The position numbers were made by a program, and so were the translations under genes. Under the pieces are notes generated by a model. It did not search any database. It saw only the letters and a program-made list of their open reading frames with translations, and had not been told where the DNA came from. Positions 1-13,900 of a stretch of 64,000 bases of DNA are shown one piece after another. How positions within the stretch are numbered: position 1 is the first letter of the stretch; every line of letters starts with the position of its first letter. The DNA is from Aquarana catesbeiana (lineage: Eukaryota > Chordata > Amphibia > Anura > Ranidae): assembly GCF_042186555.1 (NCBI RefSeq), contig NC_133324.1, forward strand, positions 8,392,236-8,456,235. The letters are read 5' to 3'.

Positions 1-418
1 ATATTCTGTTAGTTCCTTCAAAGACCTCCTTCTCTCTAGTTCCCTTGTCGCCTCAACCCACGCTCACCTCCAGGACTTCTCCAGAGCCTCTCCTATCCTC
101 TGGAGCTCTCTACCCCAATCTGTCCAATTATATCCTACTCTGTCCACTTTCAGATGATCCCTGAAAACTCATCTCTTCATAAAAACCTATTCAGCCCCCT
201 ACTTAACAACTGTACAACTTATTTTCTCCATCAGCCCATCCCCCACAGCTATTACCTCTTGTATCTCTTGACCCATCCTCTTAGATTGTAATCTCTAATA
301 GCAGGCCCTCTGATTCCTCCTGTATTGAATTGTATTGTAATTGTACTCTCTGACCTTATGTTGTAAAGTGCTTCGTAAACTGTTGGCACTATATTATTCC
401 TGTATAATTATAATAATA
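1..418 (+). mobile_element. LINE 3' fragment (L2/CR1-like), truncated by the window edge
   Basis: Bases 1-220 translate, with breaks, to the typical C-terminus of an L2/Rex/CR1-type LINE polyprotein: an SRASPILWSSLPQS block followed by SLKTHLFIKTYSAP. The tail after it (about 340-418) has the TTGTAAAGTGCTTCGTAAAC and 'ggcactatatt' sequence followed by an ATA/TAA-rich end that I associate with LINE 3' ends in frogs and fish. The 5' part lies outside the window. The clade assignment is inference; the reverse-transcriptase C-terminal resemblance is visible in the translation. Confidence 0.5.
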
Positions 419-905
419 GGGGCATGGTTGAAGCTGTTTCTGGTACTGCTACTGGATTGCACTTGTACTGGATAAAGCTTATACTGGCTGGTGATCTTGA
501 AGATTTCTTTCCTCTAACACACCGATCATTGTGTGAGTGCAAAATTGTGTCAAACTGCTAACTGCAGGTGTTGGTTACATTGTGGGATGCTTTGATTGGT
601 CATAGAATATTTTTATGATTGGCACCATCCAATGGACAGTGCAGTCACAGTACTTTGCTTGTGCAAGCTAGGGGGCATGTAAGAGCAAGAAAAAAATTAA
701 GCTGTGATATAGTTTTCCACCCTGTAACATCCACCTTCCACGCACTTATGTACAATAGCCAGACAGAAGGTAGTTAATATACACAAAACATCATAATGAT
801 GATGATAAAGTCATTCATAATGATGATGATGATTATGATTTACCAATATGGTTACATTTGTTAAATCTGATCTACAGTATTATACATTGAATGAATGTGT
901 TACAT
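419..905. other. Unannotated flank downstream of the receptor gene
   Basis: I recognise no gene or named repeat here. A short ATG/ATA-rich simple repeat (gatgatgat) lies at about 790-840. The 3' UTR of the minus-strand receptor gene must lie here, but I see no clear AATAAA on that strand close to the stop codon. Confidence 0.4.
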
Positions 906-1813
906 TTACAGCATTCTTTTCCCCAGCATGGTTTTATTTGTATTCAGTTCAGGTTTTAAAAGTATAATGTAGAGTTTTGGGGAAAACATGCACAATAATA
1001 TTCCAGCACTGGAGGTCAGTATGGCGAATATCTCCACAGCCACCATGTATTTCCCTCTGGTGCTCAGATAGGCCGGTATCATGGCAATCCAGACACTGCA
1101 GAACACCAGCATGCTGAAGGTGATGTACTTGGCCTCATTAAAACTGTCCGGTAATGTCCTCACCATGAAAGCCAGAACAAAACTCACAGCTGCCAGAAAC
1201 CCCATATAACCCAACATAATGTAGAACCTGATAACTGACCCTTCATTACACTGAATGAGGATCTTCCCAGGATAGGAGTCCATGTCATACTCCTGAAATG
1301 GTGGTGAGATAGACAACCAGAGAATGCAATTCATAACCTGAATGGATGAGCAGAATAACATGACTGTATTGGGAAGTTTGACTCCCACCCATTTTCTACA
1401 AGAGCTTCCAGGTCTGGTGGCTTTAAAAGCAATGAAGACCATGATGGTTTTGGCTAGAATAGAAGATGCTGAGATGGTGAAGGGAATCCCAAAAGTGACT
1501 TGTTGCAGCATACAGGTAATATCCACAGGACGGCCAAGGAACAGGAATACAGAAAGGAAGCTCAGTATGAGGGAGAAGAGCAGAATGAAGCTGAGGTTCC
1601 GGTTATTGGCTTTCACTATGGGAGTGCTCCGAAACCAAAAAAATAGTCCAAGTATAAAGAGAGATGTTGTAGCAAATATGACTGAAGTTACAGAAAAAAA
1701 TAAAACTAGAATGTCCTCCTCGTATGATAAATATTCATTGACCTTGTCAATACAATTATTTTTAGCTTTGTTAGGCCATTCATTTTGAGGACACTTTGTG
1801 CAGCTTTTACTGT
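906..1813 (-). CDS. V2R-like receptor, last exon (exon 6): seven-transmembrane domain
   Basis: This 908-bp exon starts after a pyrimidine-rich acceptor (ttttactctacag on the minus strand) and completes the split codon G|AC from exon 5. It encodes the last three linker cysteines (KSCTKCPQNEWPN, then NNC) and then seven hydrophobic segments. Family C landmarks are visible: STPIVKANNRNLSF after TM1, LPDSFNEAKYITFSML before TM6, and PKLYIILLKPELNTNK after TM7. The usual PKCYIIL cysteine is Leu here. The frame ends at TAA 906-908 after MLGKRML. The open frame extends upstream to a Met at 1916, but that part is intron. Transduction through Gq/PLC/TRPC2 is known for the family and is not visible in sequence. 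Confidence 0.93.
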
Positions 1814-4800
1814 CTGTAGAGTAAAAATAAAGTAAAAATAACATTAGGCATGGTATACCGAGAATGCAACTATTTGACAGTTTTGGCCTCTTTCGTGTAA
1901 TAATTTTCAAGACCATTACGTTTAGATAAGTACAAAACTGTTGGGGGCTTTCTCAAGCAGACAGAAGGAGGAAGCTGATTGTCATTGCTTGCTTAAGAAA
2001 GCCTCCAACACTCCCAGAAGGGTCAGAGGTAGAAGAAAAGTGCAGCAATCTTTTCCCTACAAAAGGCAGAAAGGCTTCATCAGTAATCATTCATTTCATA
2101 CAATTTAGGGGGATGTTCAGCCTGCGAACTGTAAAGTGGTTACAGAATCACTTTAAATGACTTTGAAATTTTTCATTTTCTCATCCAATATCAGAGTTTA
2201 TATTTAAATAAACATAAAGCTTACCATAATGGTTTGATATTTCTCCCTCTGAACATGGAGCACAATTATAACAACATGAGTGATAGCCTTCTCTTACGGA
2301 TTTTCTGAACCCGGGAAGACATTCCTCGGAGCATTGACCTCTTGGGACCTAAGATAATATAGAACAATATGAACTATCCAAGAAAAAAAATACAGATGAA
2401 AGTAAGCTAAGATTCTGGTGTTTAAAATGATGTAGAATGCATACCTTGGTATAAACACAAGAACCATTCCAGAAGGTGACAGGAGTGTGTGTAGTGTGGA
2501 AGGGTTCATTGGCCATAAAGGGGGCACCTGGGGAGTTCCGAAATACAACACCAGAAGCCCCAGTCTGCTTACGTTTTTTGCAACAACTCAACTGCTGATG
2601 AGGTTCTCCACCCTACAAGAGGCCAAGAAAATGGCTACTGTATCTATACACACCCATCACCTGGAGTATGTGCTTCCTGCTTAGGAATTGGGATTTCCAT
2701 GTTTTGAAGGAGCTGGAGTGACCCTATAACAGATGTCTGGATGACCATTCATCCTCGTGGTACATGCGATCTTTGACTCTTTATAATTTAAGGGTCAATT
2801 TTTTCCGGTAAGCAGGATTGCCTCTATTCGCACGGTGGTGACAAGTGTATTTAACATCCTTTTCACTCTGCTGGTGCTGGGGCTATATAGTTTTCACCAC
2901 CTGATCATTCGTCATTGGTGGTCTTTATTGCAGGACTTTTTAAACTGGCGCTGCACATTTAATAATTCATTACAAAAGGTGGCCCTTCTTCTTTAGTCTG
3001 GATACCACAGAATATGCTCCGAACCAGAATCCAGAAATAGAAATCTAGGGTGGTGATTTACTAAGAAGAAGGCACTGCACCAGCTCATTGAAGCACAAAA
3101 AGTGATAATTAATACCCGCATATGTAAGCTGCAACTGTCGCTAGGTTAACTGCAGTTTTCTCATTGATAATAGCGCACACCCAATACAATTGGTTAATTT
3201 CATCTCATTGGATGTGTCTTGTTAGGCAATTAGTAGGTGTTCTCAATTAATTAACCCTTTTGATTTCGAATCTCATTCCTATTACTGCTAATATATCTTT
3301 GAAATGTGTTTTTTTTCTTTTTTTTACCTAAATCTTTCAATACTTTACAAAGAACAGAGAAGAGTTTCTAAACCCAATAAATTAATATTTTCAGATCTTG
3401 ATTTTTAAAGGTGACCATACACTGCAATCAGTTAGATCTTAAATAAATTAGATTTGGGGCAGTGAGGCGGCAGCCTGAGGCGGCGGTAATGTCTCCTTAG
3501 AGCTCCGCTCCTTGAGATTGTTAACCGGAGGACTACAGGTCCCAGTGCCACTAATATTTACAAAAAACGGGTCACTGCTCACCCCAACTCAGCCAGCAAC
3601 CTAAATAATGGCCCTAAGAGGTCAGAAATCTACTTTTAAAAAAGGTATTTCTAAAGAAAAGATACACAGACTGACGTCTGAGATGGCAGCATCTTCCTCT
3701 CGCTCACAGCACAGCAGCTCACACAGGACACAGCCTCTGCCTCACAGCAAAATAACACAGGCTTCTAAGGGTGAGTCAGTGTGTGACCAAAATGTTTCAC
3801 AAATTACAACACAGCCTGATATGTTCAAACAGTTTGAATATATGCTCCAGAAAGCTCTTAAACAGACTTCTGACCACATTACAGATATGTTAACTAGAGA
3901 AATTAGAGAGCTGGGTCAAAGGACTGCAGACCTAGAATTGAGAATGGATGAAATTGATACACACACTCACAATTCTATGACTGAAATAATGTCACTGAAG
4001 GAAGAAAACCTCACACTTCAGTCACGTTTGGAAGATCAGGAAAATAGAAATCGTCGATCGAATTTGCGCATCAGGGGGATCCCTGAATCTTATTTAGACT
4101 TGCAGACAACAGTCACAGCGCTGTTTCAGGAATTAATACCTGAAATTCCCATTGACAGGCTTGAATTTGACAGAGTACATAGAGCCTTAGCTCCACGCAA
4201 ATCCAATGGCCCTCCTAGAGATATCATTACCAAATTACACTACTACAGAACCAAAGAACAGCTTTTAACAGCAGCCAGAGGTAAAGATCTCCTCAGCTTT
4301 CAGGGCCACAGTTACCAGCTTTTCACTGACCTTTCCCCACTTACAGTGGCTAAGAGACGTGCACTCAAACCTCAATTACAGATACTTCAGCGCAATCAAA
4401 TTGCTTACCTATGGGGATTTCCTTTCTCTCTTCGTTTCACACATCTGGAAACCAAATACGTTTGTCGCTCCTCAGAAGATTTACAATCGATCCTAATCGA
4501 CATAGGGTTAGCCGAAGAAACCCTGACAAAGAACCAGCCCAGCAGAAGTTTCATCTCTTGATCATCACAGCAAAATAAAGCCACAGGATCCAGTTCTGCA
4601 TCCTCGTCATATCAAAATCTCAGCAAGCGTGGTCGTTATGAACATTCACCTCCCACCATTGTGGACTCAATGGACTGACTTTCCAGTTCACACAAATTCC
4701 TCATACTTTCTTCAGATTCCCAGCTTCTTATGCTGGTTAATTTCCTTTAAGTGTTAAGCTCACGAATAAAATGAGCTCTGACTATATGGTTTAGTTATGA

Positions 4801-4917
4801 TATTAGTGTGTGAGGGGGAAGGGAAAGGGGAAAAATTGAGTAAAATTATTTTTTTTTTTTTTGTTGTTGATTTTTTTTTTCCCATTTCTCTTTTTCCTCT
4901 TTACTCTACCTTTTTTT

Positions 4918-4948
<31 letters not shown>

Positions 4949-7900
4949 AGGTAAAAAATGGTAATAAAACTATTAGTTATTTAATAATATATTAATATTC
5001 TAATAATTCCTGTGGTCCTCCAGTGTTGTTAATCCCATAGTAATTTTTTGCTGCCCTTTTTTTACCACCTACAGAGACCCTCTATTTTTTCTATGGGGGA
5101 CTCTGCGGGTGGTCCAGGATCCTCTCAGGGAGTATTATATACTCTACTGAGATGCTCCCATACCCTATACTCTAACTTTAGTCTAATGATACTTGGTCTA
5201 CATATGGGGTTTTTGTTTTTGTACTCTCTTACTTCTTCTTTTTCTAACTTTTTCTATTCCCCCTTGATCCTCCGGCTTGTCGTCCTGGCTCTTGGTAAGC
5301 ACCTTATCTACTATGATATATTGTTTATTCTACTTCTTTTATGGCCCCTATAAATGTTTTAAGCATTACGCTCATTTGCATTAAAGAGAGCTAACATTAT
5401 CTGCTTACAGGAAACCCATTTCACTGATAAGATTTATCCCAAGTTTCTTTCATCCTCATATCCACAATTTTATACAGCCTCTGCCACGGTTAAACAGCGT
5501 GGAACTCTGATTGTTTTTCACCGTTCCACTCCGTTCAATCTGAAATCACAATTATCTGACCCTGAGGGACGTTATTTACTTTTAACAGGTTTTATTTCTG
5601 ATAATCCTATTACAATTGTTTCATATTATGCACCTAACAAACATCCAACTGCCTTCTTGTCTCATCTTTTACATGTAATTGAAGCTCATAGGAGTGGTAC
5701 AGTTGTTATCTGTGGAGATTGCAATGCAACTATATTCCCATTTCTGGATAACTCTCCCTCAAAACCTAACACGGGTATTAAAAACTTGACTTTTCAACAC
5801 CTACTTAACACGCATGGTTTAGTTGACACTTGGCGAGAGATGAATCCTGCCAGTAGATGTTTTACTCACTATTCATACCCACATAAGACTTTCTCACGAA
5901 TAGATCATATTTTTACTCCATCCAGTATGTTACCAGAAATCATTTCATCCAAAATTGTTCCTCTTCCGTGGACTGACCACTGCGCAGTAATTACTACTAT
6001 TGCTTCCACAATTCCCAGATCACATGACACAACTTGGTGCATAAACGACTCTATACTGACTCATCCCTCTCACCGTGTTGAGATTGAAAAAGCATTATCA
6101 GATTATATAACGTCTAATGACACAGGTGATATCTCTGCTCTTACATTATGGGAAGCCCATAAAGTGGTTATTAGAGGTAGACTCATACAACAAGCTACTA
6201 TTCTCAAAAGAGAACGTAAAATTCTGTTTGCAAAACTTGAATCCACCTTTAATGACTGTTACCAGACATTTCAATCCTCTCCGAATGCTAACAACAGCAC
6301 TAAACTTGAAAGAGCTCACCTAGATTTAGATCTTTTTCTGATCGATTAAGCAGACAAACTCATACGCAAGCGCCAACATATTCAATACCTTAAAGCAAAT
6401 AAACCCGATACGCTTATGGCTAGAATCCTGAAGAATTCACAACACAATCAAACACCCATAAAGCTAAAAATATCCAGAGAAGCATATACCAGTAATCCAG
6501 TAAAGATTCTCGAGATATTTCGTTCTAATTTAGCCAAATTATATTCCTCATCTCCTAATTTTGATAAGTCCAAAGCTGATGTTTTATTTTCTAATATTAC
6601 ACTTCCTAACCTCGACCAGCTGCAGAGAGATCAGCTAGAAAACACGATTACTGACAATGAAGTGTTGAAAGCTACAAAATCCTTAAAATTACGTAAGAGA
6701 CCAGGCCCAGATGGCTTTTCAGCAGCTTATTATAGACAGTATGCACACATCTTAACACCAGTCTTAACCAAAGCCTTTAATTCGATTCTTGAAGGGCATT
6801 CCTTTAGAACAGAAACGCTTACTTCTTTTATAGCAATGATTCCCAAACCACACTCTGATTCTACCTCTTGGACTAATTACCGTCCTATATCTCTTCTTAA
6901 TCTAGATATAAAACTATTTGCTAAAATCATGGCCACCAGACTAAATTCTATTATAGGACATCTAATTCATAAAGATCAGACAGGCTTCATGCCAAAATGC
7001 CAGGCAGGTGATAATATCAGACGTACACGTTTACTTATCCATGCAGCTAAATCTAGACAGATCCCAGCTTGCCTGGTGTCTCTAGATATAAGGAAAGCAT
7101 TTGACTCTGTCACATGGCCATACATGGAATATACTCTCCAAAAATGGGGTTTTGGTGATCACTTTCTATCCTGGATTTCCTCTTTATACAATAATTGCAG
7201 AGCATATAATAAATATTCCGGTTATAAGTCAACAATGTTTGACATCAAAAGAGGTACCAGACAAGGTTGCCCCCTTTCCCCATTACTTTTTACTTTATTA
7301 ATTGAACCTTTAGCGCAATTAATTAGAAATACCCCCGATATCAAAGGTATTGAATTAGGTGGTCATCATCATAAATTATGTCTCTTCGCAGACGATATTC
7401 TCGTATTTTTGTCACGTCCACATATATCTACCCCTAATTTATTACTCACACTTGAAAACTTCGCCCAAATCTCAGGTCTATACATCAACCCTACAAAATC
7501 AAATGCGTTAAATATCTCTTTATCACAAACTGAACTTCAACAAGCCCAAACTTCCTTACCTTTCAACTGGGTTCCGAAACAACTCCCATATTTGGGAATA
7601 CAAATCACAACTTCCCTTAAAGATCTTTTTGCAGTTAACTACTTGCCTCTTCTAAAACAAATTACTGCTCTCATGAAACAATGGGCTTCTCTTCCGTTAT
7701 CCTGGTTGGGAAGGATTAACGCTATTAAGATGTCCATACTACCAAAATTTCTATATTTATTTAGGGTACTTCCAATACCAATACCATCCTATTTTCTAAG
7801 ACTTACTCAACGTAGAGTTATATCATTTATTTGGGGTAACACCAAACCTTGCATATCTAAATCTACATTGTATTTGAATAAACTGAATGGGGGTTTGGGG

Positions 7901-10900
7901 ATACCCAATTTTTCTTCCTATTATAATGCTGTGCAAATTGCACTTCTACCCAAATATCACGCTATGGTTGAAACACCCCTTTGAGTTGCTGTTGAATCAG
8001 TAGACAGTGATCCTATCTCAGTGGCAAATATGTTATGGCTAAACCCTGCTGATAGGATCCACCTTACTAATCCAATAACAAAACATACCTTGACTATTTG
8101 GGATAAATTCAAACATAATCTTAAATCTCCACATAATCCTCTGCTTTCATTTCTCCATGATCCAGCCTTTTATCCTGCTTGGAAATTTCCAAGATCATAC
8201 TCTGCATGGTCCACGGTAAATCTTACCCGTTTATATAATCTATCATCCTCATCTAATATTCATGCCTTTCCTGTATTATGTGAAACTTATGGTTTACCTA
8301 AAAAATAAATATTTCGCTATATACAGATTAAAAATTTTTATGAACCACTACTTAATACAGGTTCTACTCTCAATCAAATGACTCAATTTGAACGTATCTG
8401 TATGAGCGACCCGCACATCAGAGGTCTTATCTCACTATTATATCACCAATGTAATGTGACTTCAGGAGAAACTGTACCCTCATATGCTATTAAATGGGCA
8501 CAGGATATTAATCAAAAACTGGATGATAAAGATTGGTCTAATATATGGTTAGCCACCAAAATTTCCTCTCCTAACTGTTTTGCTGTAGAAACGAATTATA
8601 AAGTTTTAATGCGATGGTACATGGTACCAGCTAGAATAGCTAAATTCGCTCCCTCATATTATCCTAATTGTTTTAGAGGTTGTGACATGCCCGGTACACA
8701 TTATCACATATGGTGGCAATGTCCTGTTGTTAAAATATTCTGGAATAACATATTTCTTATGGCCTCTAAAGCCTTGGAAATCACAATTCCTCCAGATCCC
8801 ACCATGGCTATTCTAAACCTAAAACCTACCATGCTCACTCACACTCAATTTCTTTTATTTATCCAACTAAGTACTGCAGCCAAACAAACCATTGCCAAGG
8901 CATGGAAGTCTCAAACTCTAATCATGAACGAAGCTAAACACAGAATGAATAAAGCACTCATACAAGCAAAGATGACAGCTATTGAAGATAATAAAATTGT
9001 TCTATTTAATAAGATATGGCAACCATGGGTCAAACACTACTTTCCTGCTGACTTTGACCAATCTTTGTTATTACCACACTAGGTTATGTAATATATTCAC
9101 TAAATTTAATTGTATATATGCCATGAGCCAGGACGCCACCCCAGGTTTCCCTTTCCTTCTCTCTTTCTTCTCCCCCCCCCCCCTTTTCTTTTTTTGTTGT
9201 GTAATATTTTCTAGGGTATATACTGTTTGAATATATGAGATACAAATTCTTTTCATACTTTTTCTATTGCTCATCTTACAACTAGACAACTATATCTAGC
9301 CAAATCATTTTATGTTTTCCTTTATTTCTATGCCATACTTAAAATGTGTATAACATAATAACAGTTGTAAGACGGTTCTATGTATAATATTATACTGTAA
9401 AGCTTCTGGAAATATGTGATATGTATCCATGTATTATATTCTTTTATTCTTTTTTCTTTCTTTCTGAAAACTCAATAAATATATTTAACAAGTAAATAAA
9501 TTAGATTTAGTACAAGAGACTTCTTGATTTCCTATAATTTGAATGAATTGTTCAAGTGCGTCTTCCTACTACCTATTTTGCCTAAATATTGAGTTGTATA
9601 GAGATTGGCCAATCAGATTGCATAGTGCATGACCATCTTAAGTGCCAAATTTGGAATGTAGATGTGCCATGACCCACTTGTATTTTCCAAATGATACTTC
9701 TTGGGCATTATACAAGGCACATGAAAAAAACTCCTTTTTTTTAAGACATGCTAGAGTGATCAGGAATATTCAAACTACGGCTCTCCAGCTATTGCAGAAC
9801 TACACATCCCATGAGGCATTGTGAAACTCTGACATTCACAGACATGACTAGGCATGATGGGAATTGTAGTTCCTGAACAACTTTAGGGCCGTAGTTTTAA
9901 GACCCCTGTGCTAGACCATTATTATGCCTCCAGAATTGGGAGCGTGGCATCTACCCAACTTCTCTCTGCTGGTGGACATAAGAACCTACATCTATAGATA
10001 TACATATATAGATATGCAGATATATCTATATATACACACACACACAGTGAAGCAGGAAGCAATATACATTGGCCCGGACGTGAATTTGTACACAGGAAGT
10101 AGGTGTTTGTTTTAAAGGCCAAATCATTTAGACATACACACATGACCCACACAAACACCACCCCTTGTAAAAAATAAATTAAAAATGATCTTAATTTGCA
10201 AACAAGGATAATCTCTTCCTCAGAGAACAGTGAGCGGGACATGGTGGTGGGAAGAAATTAGTAGCAGTACAAGCAACTTCCTGGAGGGGCGTGATGTCAT
10301 TCCTGTGTTCTGGCGACCATTTCAGGGAACCAGATGTATGCCACGGGTACATACCTCCTCACACAGCAGTTGCACATCTCACATACACAGCGGTTGCGCA
10401 TATAGATGCATTTGGCGCATCTAGCTGCAGGAACCCAATTTTTATGGAAATTAATAGTAAAGCAGATGCAGATTTCCAAGACTGGACTAACAAATGTTTA
10501 TAGTGAAAGGTAACTGGTGTTTTCTATAAAACAAGGTCTAAATGGGCCATTGACATGTATCACAGTTGAACTTAGGAAGGTGTCTTTGCAAAGTTTAACT
10601 AAATTAAATCCTTTATATTTTGCTTGGGGATAGAGTGCAGAGGGATTAGAAGTCTTGTCAGTTTTTGGGGATGTCTGCACCCCTGATAGGATGAAGACAC
10701 CTCCCAAATTTTGCCCCTTTCACCTTCAAATTTATTCACTTCCTGTCATATAGCCAAACAGCAAGTGAGGGTAAAACCCTACCAATGTTTCCTTGGGGAC
10801 ACACAGGTCAATCTTAATAGTTTCCCCATTAGGTAAATTGCACTCTAGCATTTTGCGGTGTACACCCCAAATTATTAGGTATCTTGGACTTTGGGGTTTA

Positions 10901-13900
10901 TTTACCAAAGGCAAATCCACTTTGCACTACAAGTGCACTTGGAAGTGCAGTTGCTGGAGACCTCAAGGGACATGCAAGGAAAATCTAAAAACATCATCTT
11001 TGCTTCTACATGATTGAATGATAAAATCACTAGTGCTTCCCCTCAGATTTACAGCGAGTACACTTGTATTGCAGAGTGAATTTGCCTTTAATAAACTCCA
11101 AAAAAACCTAATAATTTGGGGTGTACGCAACAAAGTGCTAGAGTGCAATTTGCCTAATGGGGACACTAGCTAGATTAACCCGTGTGTCCCCAAGGAAAGA
11201 CATTGGTAGGGGTTTACCCTCACTTCCTGTTTGGCTATGTGACAGGAAGTGAAGCCAATTTTCAGAAAAGGGACACAAAGCCCAACCTAAAAAAGACAAG
11301 CAGGGGTTCTAGCACTCACTTGGTTTCCCTCAAATGCCCAAAATTAGAATAGGATTGTCTTGAGATAGATTTTAGCTCAGTGCTCTAAATCAGTGCACCC
11401 TCAACAGGCCATGTTTGCAGGTTTTCCTTCATTTTGCACAGGTGCTTTAAATCACAGTCAATAGCTTTGTATTTTGGAAAGCTCTTTTAGCTAAGATAAA
11501 TTCCCAAAACATGTCCTGTTGGGGGTACTTGAGGACTGAGGATGAGAACCACTGCGCTAAAATGGAAAATTATCTTATCTCTCTGTAATTCTCCTTTCCT
11601 GATGCCTATCCATGACAGCACACACACAATCCATGCATATGCTACCATGAAGGCACCAGGAAAGTATCTTTTAGACAAATTACTAGGGATAAGCCGAACA
11701 CCCCACTGTTCGGTTCGCACCAGAACTTGCGAACAGGCAAAAAATTTGTTTGAACACGTGAACACAGTTAAAGTCTATGGGACACGAACATGAATAATCA
11801 AAAGTGCTAATTTTAAAAGCTTATATGCAAGTTATTGTCATAAAAAGTGTTTGGGGACCTGGGTCCTGCCCCAGGGGACATGGATCAATGCAAAAACAGT
11901 TTTAAAAACAGCTGATTTTTAGAAAGCAGTGATTTTATTAATGCTTAAAGTGAAACAATACAAGTGTAATATTCCTTTAAATTTCGTACCTGGGGGGGTG
12001 TCTATAGTATGCCTTTAAAGGGGCGCATGTTTCCTGTGTTTAGAACAGTCTGACAGCAAAATGATATTTCAAAGGAAAAAAAGTCATTTAAAACTACTCG
12101 CGGCTATTAATGAATTGCCGGTCCGACAATACACATAAAAGTTCATTGATAAAAACAGCATGGAAATTCCCCACATGGGAACCCCGAACCAAAATTAAAA
12201 AAAAAATGACGTGGGGGTCCCCTTAAATTCCATACCAGGCCCTTCAAGTCTGGTATGGATATTAAGGGGAACCCCGCGCCAAAATTAAAAAAAAATTGGC
12301 GTGGGATCCCCCCAAAAATTCATACCAGACCCTTATCCGAGCATGCAACCTGGCAGGCCACAGGAAAAGAGGGGGGACAAGAGAGCGCCCCCCCTCCTGA
12401 ACTGTACCAGGCCACATGGTAGCCCCAAAACACCTTGTCCCCATGTTGATGGGGACAAGGGCCTCATCCCCACAACCTTTGCCCAGTGGTTGTGGGGGTC
12501 TGCGGCCCCCCCCTGTGTGAAATAGTAAGGGGGTACAAAAGTACCCCTACCATTTCACAAAAAAACTGTCAAAAATGTTAAAAATGACAAGAGACAGTTT
12601 TTGACAATTCCTTTTTTTAAAGTCTTCTTTTTTCCATCTTCTATCTACTTTCTTCTATCTTCCTTCGGTTTCTTCCTCCATCTTCTTCTTCCTCCGATCC
12701 TCTGCTTCTTTCTCCGGTGTTCTTGTCCGGCATCTCCCTCCGCGGCATCTTCTTCTCTTCATCTTCTTATCTTCATCTTCTTTTTGGGCCACTCCGCATC
12801 CATGATTGGATGGGAGGCTCCCGCTGTGTGACGCTTCTCTCTTCATCTTTTTCTCTTCATCTTCTTCTCTTCCTCTTCTTGTCTTCATCTTCTTGTCTTC
12901 ATCATCTTTTCGGGCCGCTCCGCATCCATGATGGCATGGAGGGAGGCTCCCACTGTGTGACGCTTCTCCCCTTATGACAGTTCTTAAATAACGGGGGGGG
13001 CAGAGCCACCCGGTAACCCCGCCCCCTCTGATGCATGGGGATTTGACAGGGACTTCAATGTGGCATTCCCCGTGATGTCCGAAGGGGGCGGGGCTATGTA
13101 ACGGGTGACCCGCCCCCTCTGACATCACGGGGAATGCTACAGGAAAGTCCCTGTCAAGTCCCCGTTCGTCAGAAGGGCGGGGTCACCAGGTGGCCCTGCC
13201 CCCCATTATTTAGGAACCGTCAGAAGAGGAGAAGCGTCACACAGCGGGAGCCTCACTCCATGCCATCATGGATGAGGAGCGGCCTGAGGAGAAGAAGGGA
13301 AGAAGACGCCGACGCCGCGGAGGAAGATGCCGGACGAGAACACCGGAGGAAGAACCAGAAGAACCAGAAGAACCAGAAAAAGAAAAAGATGGAGGAAGAA
13401 ACCGAAGGAAGATAGAAGATAGAAGAAAGAAGATAGAAGAAAGAAGAAGCGTTTAAATAAAGGAATTGTCAAAAACTCTCTTGTCATTTTTAACATTTTT
13501 GACACTTTTTTTGTGAAATGGTAAGGGTACTTTTGTACCCCCTTACCATTTCACACAGGGGGGAGGGTCAGGATCTGGGGGTCCCCTTGTTAAAGGGGGC
13601 TTCCAGATTCCGATAAGCCCCCCGCCCGCAGACCCTCACAACCACCGGGCAAGGGTTGTGGGGATGAGGCCCTTGTCCCCATCAACATGGGAACAAGGTG
13701 TTTTGGGGGCTACCCCAAAGCACCCTTCCAATGTTGAGGGCATGTGACCTGGTACGGTTCAGGGGGGGTGCTCTCTCATCCCCCCTCTTTTCCTGCGGCC
13801 TGCCAGGTTGCGTGCTTGGATAAGGGTCTGGTATGGATTTTTGGGGGGACCCCACACCATTTTTTTTATAATTTTGGCGCGGGTTCCCCTTAAAATCCAT

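Larger units (their letters stand above)
3456..9493 (+). mobile_element. Full-length L1-clade (L1/Tx1-like) non-LTR retrotransposon, inactive
   Basis: The element is 6.04 kb, flanked by a perfect 15-bp duplication. It holds a short 5' UTR, ORF1 (3608-4678), a T- and A-rich spacer (about 4840-4960), ORF2 (5341-9082) and a 3' UTR with a C/T-rich run at 9170-9190 that ends in an A-rich tail around 'caataaatatatttaacaag'. The reading frames are damaged by four nonsense codons and one frame break, so it cannot move on its own. It lies in intron 4 of the receptor gene, antisense to it. The frames are easily followed, which suggests moderate age. Confidence 0.88.

Noticed and set aside
1342..1788. 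148-codon plus-strand open frame
   Set aside because: Antisense shadow of the seven-transmembrane exon.
2294..2591. Possible receptor exon 4 immediately upstream of exon 5
   Set aside because: The translations do not resemble the end of the V2R ligand-binding domain and have no matching splice sites; a perfect exon 4 exists at 26870-27097.
5048..5353. 101-codon frame between L1 ORF1 and ORF2
   Set aside because: Hydrophobic, T-rich spacer translation without homology to L1 proteins.
12655..13456. Acidic/basic open frames such as those rich in EEPEEPEK and RRRRR
   Set aside because: Low-complexity GA-rich centre of a non-autonomous hAT element, open on both strands.
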